Below are positions 45,685 to 55,044 of a DNA stretch of 64,000 nt, one piece after another. Made by a program: the position numbers and the translations under genes. Below the pieces are notes generated by a model that was given only the letters and a program-made list of their open reading frames with translations, made no database searches and was not told where the DNA came from. Source of the stretch: Candidatus Woesearchaeota archaeon. GTDB lineage: Archaea > Nanobdellota > Nanobdellia > Woesearchaeales > GW2011-AR4. Position 1 is the first letter of the stretch. Each line of letters begins with the position of its first letter. Location: the NCBI GenBank assembly GCA_016181305.1, contig JACOZN010000002.1, positions 1-64,000 on the forward strand, read 5' to 3'.

Positions 45685-46503
45685 TTATTTTGCTGGTTTT
45701 TTATTCAACTGCAGATAAACCATATTGCTTATATAAACCTGCTTCATAAAGTCAGCTATCCTGTTAATCCATGCCTTTTTGCCCGAATAGTCATGCCTTT
45801 GCTCGTCTCTTCCAAATGGGTCTTTAAATTCATATTTGAATTCATCGGTGTACTCGCCAAACTTCCTGTAAGGCGTTAAAAGTGATTTTATGAATTTAGC
45901 CTGGTCTTCTTTCGGAACATCATACATCCTTTTTATCAAGGCTCCCGGAGAAGTTGAATGCCTCCAAAATCCTCTCCTCAGTCTTGCCATTTTTTTGATT
46001 CCATCATACTCGTAGCCTATGCCAACCAGCTTTGAAATCATATCTCCAAAATTTTTCCCTCCAAGTGATATAAGTTCGCTGAACTTATTGGCTGTCGAAG
46101 GGAAGTAAGCATAACTTTTTGCCTGCTGAATTCCGATATACAAAGCCAGTATTTCAGGTGTATTCATCCTTATAAGAATGCTGTGAGCAACTCCATATTG
46201 TCCATTGAATGACTCAAAGTTATTCATGCCTTCCAAAGCCTTCTCCAATGCAACCCCGTTTGTTTTGCTGTCAATTAACGTTTTTTTATCACTTAACATT
46301 GTTTTCTGAAGGAATACCTTCATATTGTCTTCGGTTGACCCGTAATAAGGCGCGTCATTGAAAACTCTGGCGGATTCTATAGCTTTAAGTATGGGCTGTC
46401 TCCTTATCCTATCCTCCAAGTCCGGAGTTTCATTAAATAGGTCCAATTGAGGTCGGATTGGATTCTCTTGCCCCTTGACTAAGTGTAGATGTCTGCTACC
46501 CAT
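45685..46503 (-). CDS. Hypothetical protein
   Basis: 272-aa ORF, no recognised family. Confidence 0.55.
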   Translation of the reverse strand: MGSRHLHLVKGQENPIRPQLDLFNETPDLEDRIRRQPILKAIESARVFNDAPYYGSTEDNMKVFLQKTMLSDKKTLIDSKTNGVALEKALEGMNNFESFNGQYGVAHSILIRMNTPEILALYIGIQQAKSYAYFPSTANKFSELISLGGKNFGDMISKLVGIGYEYDGIKKMARLRRGFWRHSTSPGALIKRMYDVPKEDQAKFIKSLLTPYRKFGEYTDEFKYEFKDPFGRDEQRHDYSGKKAWINRIADFMKQVYISNMVYLQLNKKPAK

Positions 46504-46550
46504 ATGCTTTCATTACTATTTACCCTTTATAAACCTTTCGGTTTTTATAA

Positions 46551-46973
46551 CTAATGAGTAGCAAAAGAACTTGAGGACGGTGCGAAGTATTTATTGGGCA
46601 TAGTGGGCTCTTCTAGAATGTCTTCTAAAGCATAACTTACTACCAGTCTCAAAACTCGCGCCTCTAATCTTGTAATCCCAGCGTCTTCCGATTCTGAGAA
46701 CACATGTTCTGGCAGTCTTACCATTCCTAAATCAAGAAGAAATTTTGTGAATGATACCCCCAATGCCCCATGTATGTTATACTTTTCCCACATTTCATGT
46801 ATGTCTTCCATTAAAATCAAGTTAGTTAGAATTTTTGGATTTTGTGAAATCTCTTTTGGGTATACCCTCCCCCTTCTCACAAATTCCTGGCGGAAATCTA
46901 ATTTATCAAACCCGTAATATATTCCTACATTCCTTTGACTATATGCCTCGTCTATGCCTTTCCAGTCTATCAT
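46551..46973 (-). CDS. Hypothetical protein
   Basis: 140-aa ORF. Confidence 0.5.
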   Translation of the reverse strand: MIDWKGIDEAYSQRNVGIYYGFDKLDFRQEFVRRGRVYPKEISQNPKILTNLILMEDIHEMWEKYNIHGALGVSFTKFLLDLGMVRLPEHVFSESEDAGITRLEARVLRLVVSYALEDILEEPTMPNKYFAPSSSSFATH

Positions 46974-46974
46974 T

Positions 46975-47355
46975 TTAAGAAATCAGCACCGCATTTATTA
47001 TTCCGTCCTGCCCGGGCCTGGAGGTTATCCTTGCCTTTCCAAGCTCTGTTTCAATCACAGAGCCCTTTGTCATGATGTTTCTCCTGATAAAATGCCTGTT
47101 TGCAGGGTTGTCTGTTATTGTCTTGATTTTAATCTGCCTGAATGACTTTGATTTCTGGTCGTAAAGGTTTGCAGTATCTGCCCTCAGCATCCTGAGCTTC
47201 CTGTTTGCGCCCATCACTCTTAAGACAAGCACTTTCTTCTTGCCAAGCTTTGTGAATGAAGGCTCCCTGCCAAGCTCATGCTGCCTTTTCTTGCGGTAAT
47301 CAATGTACCTTCCGCCTGTAGCCTTTCTCCTTGCCCTTGATTGTGAAATTGCCAT
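46975..47355 (-). CDS. rps8e: Ribosomal protein eS8
   Basis: SRARRKATGGRYIDYRKKRQHELGREPSFTKLGKKKVLVLRVMGANRKLRML...ITSRPGQDGIINAVLI. Confidence 0.95.
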   Translation of the reverse strand: MAISQSRARRKATGGRYIDYRKKRQHELGREPSFTKLGKKKVLVLRVMGANRKLRMLRADTANLYDQKSKSFRQIKIKTITDNPANRHFIRRNIMTKGSVIETELGKARITSRPGQDGIINAVLIS

Positions 47356-47395
47356 AAGAAAAGGTATTATTTAGCAATTTAAATAAGTTTCTGAT

Positions 47396-48037
47396 TTAGC
47401 CTCTGACTATTTTGCTTAGGGCTTTTCCCTGGAAAGCATCATTGATTCTTTGCTCAAGAATGCCTTTCCAGCCGGTTGCAGGATCAACCACTATTTCTTC
47501 TCCTGTTACTACATGCCTATACCTGTTGCCGCCTATCGGATAGTGCATTTCTTCTGGAGCGATGTGGACAATGAGGATTTCTTTTACATTCTTGCAGTTC
47601 GCAAAATATTCCAGAGCAGAGTCCTCCATAAGATGCCCTGTAGAGCCGTCTGGATTTCCGTCAACACCTGTGCCTTCCCTTGATATGCCCTTGCCTAAAA
47701 GCTCTTCTATTGTGACAACTTTGTGCCTTTTATTTTTGTCTTGCTGTACATCCATCCATTTCCTCAGATCCAAGCACCTGAAGTTAATTGGGTCAAAAAC
47801 AAAGCCCCTGTAAGGATCAAAGTCGTACACGCCGTCTGTCCTTTTTATAAGGATAACCCTTACATTTTCTCCGCCGTATAACTCGGCGATTGCCGTCATA
47901 TGGCTGTCAGAATCCTGAAGCGGTATCTGGTCTCTTGCAAGTATGTAATGCGGCGCTATTGTCATCAAAATTATTTTTCTTGCATTGTCTTTGTCAACAA
48001 AATAAAAATCCTCGCTTTGTACAAAATTATAATTCAT
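47396..48037 (-). CDS. Hypothetical protein
   Basis: 213-aa ORF overlapping the next gene. Confidence 0.5.
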   Translation of the reverse strand: MNYNFVQSEDFYFVDKDNARKIILMTIAPHYILARDQIPLQDSDSHMTAIAELYGGENVRVILIKRTDGVYDFDPYRGFVFDPINFRCLDLRKWMDVQQDKNKRHKVVTIEELLGKGISREGTGVDGNPDGSTGHLMEDSALEYFANCKNVKEILIVHIAPEEMHYPIGGNRYRHVVTGEEIVVDPATGWKGILEQRINDAFQGKALSKIVRG

Positions 48038-48785
48038 TAACCAGCCTTAGATTGGTATCAAGCGCTCTTGCTATTAATTCAGGAGTTGCTTTCTTTGTTT
48101 CTGGATACTTCTTTATATGCCGCAATAATTTAGAGCCGAATTGTCCTGCCCCTACAGCCTCTATAATTTGCTGTTTTGGTGTGGTTAAATGTTTTGGGAT
48201 GCCTATGTTTTCCGGGATTTTATTTTTAATTCGCAGGAGTGCCTCCACAACATATCCTAAATTCGGGCTTTCTTCATTTTCATCCTCAAAATCAAAAGAA
48301 CTTCCGCCAACCTTAACAACGGCAAGGTTTTTAAGAGGATCTTTCGGCGCCCAGAAAATTTTTCCTAAAGTCTCTTCTAACGATTCAATATTCCTTGCAG
48401 TATATCTTATACCCCTTCTGTAACCTTTTTCGAGATTATCTCCGGTGATTTCCTGCCCATAAATAACCTGGGGCAGAAAAGGGTCTATGTCCTTGACTTT
48501 CTGTATCTTCATGCCCCCGCTCTTGTTTGTTATATGGTAAGAGGCATAAACAACAAGGGCGTAATGCGTAGTGTCATGCGATTTCATCTTCTGCACAACA
48601 TCGTCTATCTCATCAACCCTTGTTATATGGATTTTGTTCCCTGTCAATCTGTCCAGTATATCTACAACTGACAATGCCTGGGGATGGTAACTGCCGCCGT
48701 ATCTGTCCCTAACAGACTGACTTTGTGATAGTCTGCCATCACATACAAGCACGTTTAATTTGGCATAGGGGTTTGGCCTGGGCAT
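48027..48785 (-). CDS. Hypothetical protein
   Basis: 252-aa ORF, no recognised family. Confidence 0.5.
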   Translation of the reverse strand: MPRPNPYAKLNVLVCDGRLSQSQSVRDRYGGSYHPQALSVVDILDRLTGNKIHITRVDEIDDVVQKMKSHDTTHYALVVYASYHITNKSGGMKIQKVKDIDPFLPQVIYGQEITGDNLEKGYRRGIRYTARNIESLEETLGKIFWAPKDPLKNLAVVKVGGSSFDFEDENEESPNLGYVVEALLRIKNKIPENIGIPKHLTTPKQQIIEAVGAGQFGSKLLRHIKKYPETKKATPELIARALDTNLRLVNEL

Positions 48786-49184
48786 TTTTACCTAAGAAGA
48801 AATTTAGTCTATTTATAAAAGTTACTACTTCAGAATAAAGAAATTTAATCCGCCGCCCGGCATAACACCAAGCGGCTGGAGGCTATAGGAAGCTTGAAGA
48901 ATGCGCCGCTAGTAGCGCGCTTTTGCCTTCAGCAGGCAGCAACTCTTCACAGGGTATGTTGTTTTCTTTATTAACCGCTTCACATCTTTTGCTTTTCATT
49001 TTCATTGCCTCCGTTTACTTGTATTTTGACTCCTCGCTTCTGCTGTTGAAATCAACAGCTACAAGGTTTTCAAGGAACTTCTCGCTTTGTGAGCCTGATT
49101 GTGTCTTTTGAGTCATTTTGGCAGCCTCTTTGTGTTTAGGAGAAGATTAGTGCAAATTTTATATATTCTTTTTGTATATTACAT

Positions 49185-49222
49185 ATATTTAGAATATAGC
49201 ATAATATTTAGAATATAGCATA
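49185..49222. promoter_or_regulatory. Two tandem copies of a 19-bp repeat upstream of the AbrB/PhoU-domain regulator
   Basis: ATATTTAGAATATAGCATA at 49185-49203 and 49204-49222. Confidence 0.6.
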
Positions 49223-49254
49223 TCAAAATATTTATATAATGATATACATTACCC

Positions 49255-50181
49255 ATGATAATGAAGAGAAAGCTTGTCAAGCAGGGGCTCAGGGCTTTAA
49301 CCGTAACAATACCATCCTCATGGATTGATAAGAATAATCTGCATGCCGGAGACGAAGTTGACCTGATTGAAGTTGATGACTCCTTGACATTGTCAACTGA
49401 AAAGAAGCAGCCCACAAAGGAGATAATTGTTGACGTGGGCGGGCTTTTGCCAAGGATGGCTGACAGGTTCATGGCAAGGTCTTACCAGAAAGGCTATGAC
49501 AAGATAACGGTCAAATTTGACGATCCTGAACTGATGCTGGCTGTGAAAAACAAGGTTCCTGAACTGATGGGCTTTGAGATTTTGAACATAGGCAAAAACG
49601 AGATAGAAGTGCAGGTTATATCGCAGCAGCTTGACCTTGACTTTGATGTAATCCTGAGGCGCGCATTCCTCATACTCATGGACATGGCAAAGACATGCCA
49701 CGACGCATGGAAATCCAATGAAAAAAAGTCGCTTGAGAATATTTTTCATCAGGATTTTGACGTAAACAGGTTTTTGTATTTTTGTTTAAGGTATTTGAAC
49801 AAAAGCCAGAAAGTAATGAACTTCGGAAGGTCCATACTTTATTACCTGATTGAAAGCCTTGAGGATTTGGGGGATGAGCTAAAGGAATTGGGCAGGCAGC
49901 TTGCAGGAATCAAGCCCGACAGGGATGTTTTGAATATTCTTGACAAGCTGAATGAAATGTTCAGGAACAGCTACGAGTTCTTTTATGCCCCGGACAAGAG
50001 CAAGGCTGTGAGGGCTTTCAAGCTGAGCAAGGAAATATCAGCTTTGATAGATGGAGCTCTTGCAGTGAAAAACAAGGACTTGACTAAGGCGCTGATGTCA
50101 ATAGAACTCTCAACAAGAATTGTGTACCACCTTACAACTATGAGGCTTGACACCCTTAAGGAATTAAGCGGGGACAAATAA
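49255..50181 (+). CDS. AbrB-type DNA-binding domain plus PhoU domain regulator
   Basis: KRKLVKQGLRALTVTIPSSWIDKNNLHAGDEVDLIE; C-terminal helical PhoU repeats. Confidence 0.88.
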   Translation: MIMKRKLVKQGLRALTVTIPSSWIDKNNLHAGDEVDLIEVDDSLTLSTEKKQPTKEIIVDVGGLLPRMADRFMARSYQKGYDKITVKFDDPELMLAVKNKVPELMGFEILNIGKNEIEVQVISQQLDLDFDVILRRAFLILMDMAKTCHDAWKSNEKKSLENIFHQDFDVNRFLYFCLRYLNKSQKVMNFGRSILYYLIESLEDLGDELKELGRQLAGIKPDRDVLNILDKLNEMFRNSYEFFYAPDKSKAVRAFKLSKEISALIDGALAVKNKDLTKALMSIELSTRIVYHLTTMRLDTLKELSGDK

Positions 50182-50234
50182 TAATTTGCATTTTATCGAT
50201 AACTATATATTAAAGCCTTCTTAAACCATTCTTT

Positions 50235-50657
50235 ATGGAATTCATTGAAATAATCGGCATCATTGCACTGCTGATTCTAGCATTATTCATTGGCTATCTA
50301 ATAGGCAAATACTTAACACAAAAAAAGCTTGAGGAAAAAATACCGGATATAAGGGAAGACGCAATCAGGCACTCAAGGGCTGTTCTGAGCGGGCAGTTCA
50401 GCGAGCAGATTGCGCCTTATTTGCCAGATTTTCCTTTCAAGCCCACAGAGGCAAGGTTCATAGGCAAGCCGATTGATTTTGTTGTGTTTAAGGGGATGGA
50501 TGGCAAAAAGATTGACGAGGTTGTTTTTGTAGAAGTCAAAAGCGGTCAGAGCGTATTGAACAAAGTTGAAAAAACATTAAAGGAAGCAGTGCAGAACAAG
50601 AATGTTTCCTGGCATGAATACAAAGTGCCTGAGGAAATAACTAAAAACAAACAATAG
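50235..50657 (+). CDS. Membrane-anchored Holliday-junction-resolvase-related endonuclease
   Basis: TM then FIGKPIDFVVFKGMDGKKIDEVVFVEVKSGQSVLNKVEKTLKEAVQNKNVSWHEY. Confidence 0.83.
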   Translation: MEFIEIIGIIALLILALFIGYLIGKYLTQKKLEEKIPDIREDAIRHSRAVLSGQFSEQIAPYLPDFPFKPTEARFIGKPIDFVVFKGMDGKKIDEVVFVEVKSGQSVLNKVEKTLKEAVQNKNVSWHEYKVPEEITKNKQ

Positions 50658-50766
50658 ATATAGAAAATGCTATGCATTCTCGGAGTTTCGGGAATTTTTA
50701 TTCCCGCAACCTTTATAAATACCCCCAATTTCTCAGAACTTAACAAATTTCGAGGTGTTTTAATTT

Positions 50767-50991
50767 ATGGAACCAGCACGCCCATTGGACGCATTGAACA
50801 AGTCGCGGGACAAAAGGATAATTGTTGAGCTGAAAAACAACAAGCAGTACATAGGCAAGCTCAAGTCCTTTGACATCCACATCAACATTGTTATTGACGA
50901 TGTCGAGGAAAGGGTCAATGGCGAAGTCACAAGGAAGTTCAACACAGTCTTCATTAGGGGCGACACGATAACTGTAATATCAACTGAATAG
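50767..50991 (+). CDS. Sm-like (LSm) RNA-binding protein
   Basis: PLDALNKSRDKRIIVELKNNKQYIGKLKSFDIHINIVIDDVEE...VFIRGDTITVI. Confidence 0.95.
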   Translation: MEPARPLDALNKSRDKRIIVELKNNKQYIGKLKSFDIHINIVIDDVEERVNGEVTRKFNTVFIRGDTITVISTE

Positions 50992-51050
50992 ATTTCTAAG
51001 GCAAAATGAAAGGAACGCCATCAACTTTTTACAAAAAACTTGAACAAATG

Positions 51051-51148
51051 TCGCAAATCTTCAATTTGCGAGCACGACCGAAAATCGCAATGCGATTTAT
51101 CGGCGAGTACGCAAGTGCTACATTTGCTTCGCAAAGCAGCACGAGGTG
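51051..51148. repeat. Hairpin-rich 98-bp segment flanked by 9-bp direct repeats
   Basis: GAACAAATG at 51042-51050 and 51149-51157; internal CGCAAAT(51052-51058)/ATTTGCG(51064-51070), AAATCGC(51082-51088)-aat-GCGATTT(51092-51098). Confidence 0.75.
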
Positions 51149-51154
51149 GAACAA

Positions 51155-51322
51155 ATGAAGGGAACCCCGTCTATGGGCGAGAAGTCCGGCAAGAAGAGCA
51201 CGATTCACTGCAGAAGATGCGGCAAAAGGACATTCAACCTGCACAAGAGAGCATGCAGTTCCTGCGGGTTCGGCAAGAGCAAAAGACTGAGAAGCTATAA
51301 CTGGCAGAAGAAGATAAGGTAA
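51155..51322 (+). CDS. rpl37e: Ribosomal protein eL37
   Basis: MKGTPSMGEKSGKKSTIHCRRCGKRTFNLHKRACSSCGFGKSKRLRSYNWQKKIR; CxxC...CxxC zinc ribbon; below ORF-track cutoff. Confidence 0.93.
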   Translation: MKGTPSMGEKSGKKSTIHCRRCGKRTFNLHKRACSSCGFGKSKRLRSYNWQKKIR

Positions 51323-51398
51323 TTTCTGATTTCTAAGTATGACTTATAAGTAGTAAAAACAGAAAGATTTAAATATCAACAAACTACTCTTTATAAAA

Positions 51399-52040
51399 AT
51401 GCAAAATCAAAGAATAGCCGGCAAATCAATAAAGAATTTAGCTTTAGTTGGATTGTTAGCAAGCATATTGGCTGCATGCGGGGAAACAAAAACCCAGCAT
51501 GCACAAAACCCCAGCCCTGCTAAAGCAGCCAGCGCGCAATCTCCAGATCCATACGAGGATAAACTAAGGCAATTGGTTGACAGTTACAATAATGGAAGCA
51601 TTGACGAAAAATCAAGAATAATCAATGAACTTTATCAAGGAAAAGCAGTTCTAACCCCATTTGGATATACTTACCCATGGAAAGGCAATAAAAATTATGG
51701 GAATGTCAGGGTTGGGATAGAGGGAAGAATCGATGTTTATTATGAAGAAGGGCGCGTAACAAAATCTTCATTTGAGCTGGATAACGAACCTATCCATGTG
51801 GGGGTTAATCGTGATGGCAATGTCTCGCCTTATATTGTTAGCGGTAAAGTACTAAAAGTTCCGCAAGGACACTCTGTTTTGCATATTGCAAGAAGTGGAG
51901 CACCATGGAATCCGGAGTATACTGGAGAAATGCTTTGGGCCCTACGCCGATTTGGAAAAGAAAATCCTGAACTTGGCATAAGTACTCAGGGAATAAGCGG
52001 TGTCAGGAATGGTTTAAAGGTATTTGGCTATAAACCTTGA
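51399..52040 (+). CDS. Putative lipoprotein of unknown function
   Basis: Signal peptide with lipobox-like LAAC (LVGLLASILAACGETK). Confidence 0.7.
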   Translation: MQNQRIAGKSIKNLALVGLLASILAACGETKTQHAQNPSPAKAASAQSPDPYEDKLRQLVDSYNNGSIDEKSRIINELYQGKAVLTPFGYTYPWKGNKNYGNVRVGIEGRIDVYYEEGRVTKSSFELDNEPIHVGVNRDGNVSPYIVSGKVLKVPQGHSVLHIARSGAPWNPEYTGEMLWALRRFGKENPELGISTQGISGVRNGLKVFGYKP

Positions 52041-52115
52041 TATTTTGTTGTTAAAATATTTATACTAAATCTTTCAGCAACCTTTTTAAACAATTGTCCT
52101 TATTTATTGTCTTAT

Positions 52116-52233
52116 GCGGAGGTGCCGGAGTGGCCAAACGGGATAGAGGCGACAATGACTCTTTCATTGCACCCATCCAAGCTTAGGACCTATTGGCTTA
52201 GTGCCTACGCAGGTTCGAATCCTGTCCTCCGCA
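52116..52233 (+). tRNA. tRNA-Leu(UAG) with a 34-nt intron inside the anticodon stem (30/31)
   Basis: Acceptor GCGGAGG/CCTCCGC + A73; removing 52147-52180 gives ATAGG-CTTAGGA-CCTAT anticodon arm; D-stem CCG/CGG; T-arm GCAGG-TTCGAAT-CCTGT. Confidence 0.85.
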
Positions 52234-52266
52234 TAATTTAAATATAAGTTTTTATTACCCATCTTT

Positions 52267-52494
52267 ATGTCAAGGAAAAAAGACAAGCCAAAAAAGATAA
52301 GCGCCAAAAAGGAGCGCTATGCCAAGTTCAGGAAGGAAAAGCCTTCTTCAATGACATTTGCAATGCCCGACTTGTCGGAAGAGCAGGTTGCAGAAAGAAG
52401 GCAGGACGAGCAGCGCATCAGCATGTTCTGGCGCAGCTACAGAAGGCCCCCTCAAAGGTTTGTAAGCGAAAGAAAGGCAAAAAGCAAAAGATAG
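52267..52494 (+). CDS. Basic hypothetical protein
   Basis: 75-aa Lys/Arg-rich ORF. Confidence 0.5.
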   Translation: MSRKKDKPKKISAKKERYAKFRKEKPSSMTFAMPDLSEEQVAERRQDEQRISMFWRSYRRPPQRFVSERKAKSKR

Positions 52495-52509
52495 ATTTTA
52501 TTTATAATA

Positions 52510-53262
52510 ATGAAGAATAAAATCCTTTTTACAATTTTGCTGGTTTTTCTAACCTCCTGTTCTTTTGTTCTCGGCAACAATTCAGAAACTGGTGTTCTTT
52601 TAACGCATGGATTTGAAGCTTCCCCTCATGAGCTGAGGGAACTTGCCCAATACCTCGCAGCAAGGAACATGACAGTCCATGTTGTCAGATTGGAAGGGCA
52701 TGGAACAGACATAAGGGAGCTTGACAAAACAAAATGGCAGAATTGGTACAATGACTATGAAAAAGGCTATAACGAGCTTTCAAAAAAAACGAAAAAAGTT
52801 TTTGTGGGAGGGCATTCTCTTGGAGGGGCTCTTGCCTTGCGCCTTGCAGAGCAAAAAGACACTGCCGGTGTTATTTCGCTTGCCTCCCCTGTTGGCCTGA
52901 AAGACAAAAGAGCGGAATACGCATGGCTGATTAAGTATTTCAGGAAATATGAAGCAAGAAACTTAAGCGGCGAGGAAAAACTTTACAATTATGACAGGTA
53001 TTCCGCAGCTGCTGTCGGGCAGCTTGTTGATTTTATCGAGGTGTACAGGGAGGATTTGCCGAAGATAACAGAGCCGATTCTGATAATCCAGCTGAGCAAC
53101 GACACAAAGATATGCCCAAACAGCGCAGATTATATTCATAAGAGTGTCAAGTCAAGGGATAAAAGCATGGTTGTTATCTCTTCCGCAGGGCATAGCTTAT
53201 TGGAAGAGCCTTATAAAAAAAGGGTTTATGAAGAGGTTTATAACTTTGTAAAGAAAGCATAA
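52510..53262 (+). CDS. Alpha/beta hydrolase (esterase/lipase-like) with signal peptide
   Basis: VLLTHGFEASPHELRELAQYLA; VFVGGHSLGGALALRLAEQ; SAGHSLLEEP. Confidence 0.88.
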   Translation: MKNKILFTILLVFLTSCSFVLGNNSETGVLLTHGFEASPHELRELAQYLAARNMTVHVVRLEGHGTDIRELDKTKWQNWYNDYEKGYNELSKKTKKVFVGGHSLGGALALRLAEQKDTAGVISLASPVGLKDKRAEYAWLIKYFRKYEARNLSGEEKLYNYDRYSAAAVGQLVDFIEVYREDLPKITEPILIIQLSNDTKICPNSADYIHKSVKSRDKSMVVISSAGHSLLEEPYKKRVYEEVYNFVKKA

Positions 53263-53499
53263 AATATTAATGAAATTAATACCCCAGTATAGCATTTTGT
53301 ATACGACAAATCAAAAGCTTTTTATACCGAATTAACCAGAAAATTCATACGTGGGGGTGGACATATTGCCTATTTTTTCTGACAATGAGAAGCAGGACTT
53401 TATTATAGTAGATGGCAATATCTACACCCACAAGCAGATTGAAACCAGAAACGGCATAGTATTCATGCGGATGAAAAAGAGGCTTCTTTCAAACTTAAA

Positions 53500-53667
53500 T
53501 GAGAGACAAAAAACTTTTTAGGCTTTTGATAATCGCTTTGATTGTATTCCTTGTCCTTAATATTGTTTTTCTGTCCTTGAAGATAATCAGCGAGTTTTTC
53601 TTCTGGATAGTTATAATTGTGATTGGTATTTTTGCGTATAAGTATCTGCCGAAGATGAGGAAGTAAT
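53500..53667 (+). CDS. Small two-TM protein
   Basis: MRDKKLFRLLIIALIVFLVLNIVFLSLKIISEFFFWIVIIVIGIFAYKYLPKMRK. Confidence 0.5.
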
Positions 53668-53738
53668 GTGCTGTGTTCTTCCAATAGCCAAAAACCGAAA
53701 GGCTTATAAAGTAATTGTCTCATGGATAGTATACTTAT

Positions 53739-54332
53739 ATGGAAGAAGCAGCCACTAAACTTGAAATTCCTTCTAATGAAAGCTGGCTGCAGCAAAATCT
53801 TTACCAGTATTTTGAACTTATTGTTGAAGGAAGCCGAGCAAAAAAGTATATCTTAAAGCCAAATAACGGGCTTGGAGTTATTTCTGTTATACAGACTCCA
53901 AATACAATAGAAATTATTGATAAAGCATGGGTCTTGGAAGGAATTCCAGTTCCTGAAAGGGCAAAAGAGCTGATATATGAGCCCGTATTCAGATACGACA
54001 GAGGAATAGCTATTGACGACATGAGATATTTGGGAAGTATGGCAGCGTTGATAGGAAATTTTGTATTTGTCCGCTTGGACGATTACATAAGAAATGCCAT
54101 GAAAGGCATAGTTAGAGAGACAAGCATCGAAGACAACTTGAATCGCGGACGCCTTGAACTGATTGTATTTGAATCTGGGGCAGCGAAGTTTGTTAGAGAA
54201 AAAGTACCTGTTAAGGAACTTCTTAGTGAAAGTGTGTTTATAGGACCAACTAACAAGTATGCCCCTTCTCAAAAAATAAGGGAAAAATACAAAAAACCAG
54301 CAATACCTACCCCAGCTCAATTAGCAGCTTAA
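53739..54332 (+). CDS. Hypothetical protein
   Basis: 197-aa ORF, no recognised family. Confidence 0.5.
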   Translation: MEEAATKLEIPSNESWLQQNLYQYFELIVEGSRAKKYILKPNNGLGVISVIQTPNTIEIIDKAWVLEGIPVPERAKELIYEPVFRYDRGIAIDDMRYLGSMAALIGNFVFVRLDDYIRNAMKGIVRETSIEDNLNRGRLELIVFESGAAKFVREKVPVKELLSESVFIGPTNKYAPSQKIREKYKKPAIPTPAQLAA

Positions 54333-54664
54333 TCTAATCTATTAGAAAAATTAGGGGCTTCGCTGCTGCCCAGCCAGCCGAAGCTGTCAGCCATAGTAAT
54401 TTAACACTTTTCTTTAGACCACTTACGCAAGCAGAGGCTTAAATATTGCCAATCTTGACGTTTAGCCAAAGTTTCTGAAAGTTGACTTGCGCTCCCTTTC
54501 ACAAAGGATTTGGCATTAATCAGTTTTGGCAATGCAGTGTTAGGTACTTTTAACTGCAAATGGGTTTTACAGCTACGCACCCCCAAAAACATAGGGGTTT
54601 GATTATATATTTATGGATTGCCTATATAAAGCTTATAGAACTTATAAAAAATAAAAATAAAGGC

Positions 54665-54814
54665 TTATTTAGCCTTTCCCAGAATCCTGAACACTTTTGT
54701 GCCGCATGCGCCGCAAACTCCCTTCATTGCCTTCATGCCGTTCTTCATTGTGACTTCCTTGCCATCCTTAATCTCGACTTCTTTCCTGCACTTCATGCAT
54801 CTTCCCCTTGCCAT
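54665..54814 (-). CDS. DUF5679-like zinc-ribbon protein
   Basis: MARGRCMKCRKEVEIKDGKEVTMKNGMKAVKGVCGACGTKVFRILGKAK with two CxxC. Confidence 0.75.
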   Translation of the reverse strand: MARGRCMKCRKEVEIKDGKEVTMKNGMKAMKGVCGACGTKVFRILGKAK

Positions 54815-54845
54815 TAAATTCACCTCAAAGTTTTAAATTAATCTA

Positions 54846-54945
54846 GGATACCGAAAATCAAGACGTCGAGAATCTTTGATTCTCGGGTTGTCCGAGACAA
54901 AAGTCTCGGCAATTTTCGGATACGTTCGGAAATATAATTTCCGCC
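54846..54945. repeat. Intergenic cluster of short perfect hairpins
   Basis: CCGAAAAT(54851-54858)/ATTTTCGG(54912-54919) enclosing CGAGAATC-ttt-GATTCTCG(54867-54885) and CCGAGAC-aaaa-GTCTCGG(54892-54909); then CGGAAAT-ata-ATTTCCG(54927-54943). Confidence 0.9.
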
Positions 54946-55044
54946 CGTTTTTAAACCTATGAACAGGCTGTATCTTAAGTTATATATAAATATTTGGGTT
55001 TTTCATGAGTAAATTACGAGTGAATTGCTACTTGAGGGTTAAAA

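Noticed and set aside
51040-51300. ORF-track protein at 51040-51300
   Set aside because: Out of frame with the clear eL37 coding sequence at 51155-51322.
54401-54592. 63-aa minus-strand ORF as a transposase remnant
   Set aside because: No catalytic motif or terminal inverted repeats seen; could equally be non-coding.
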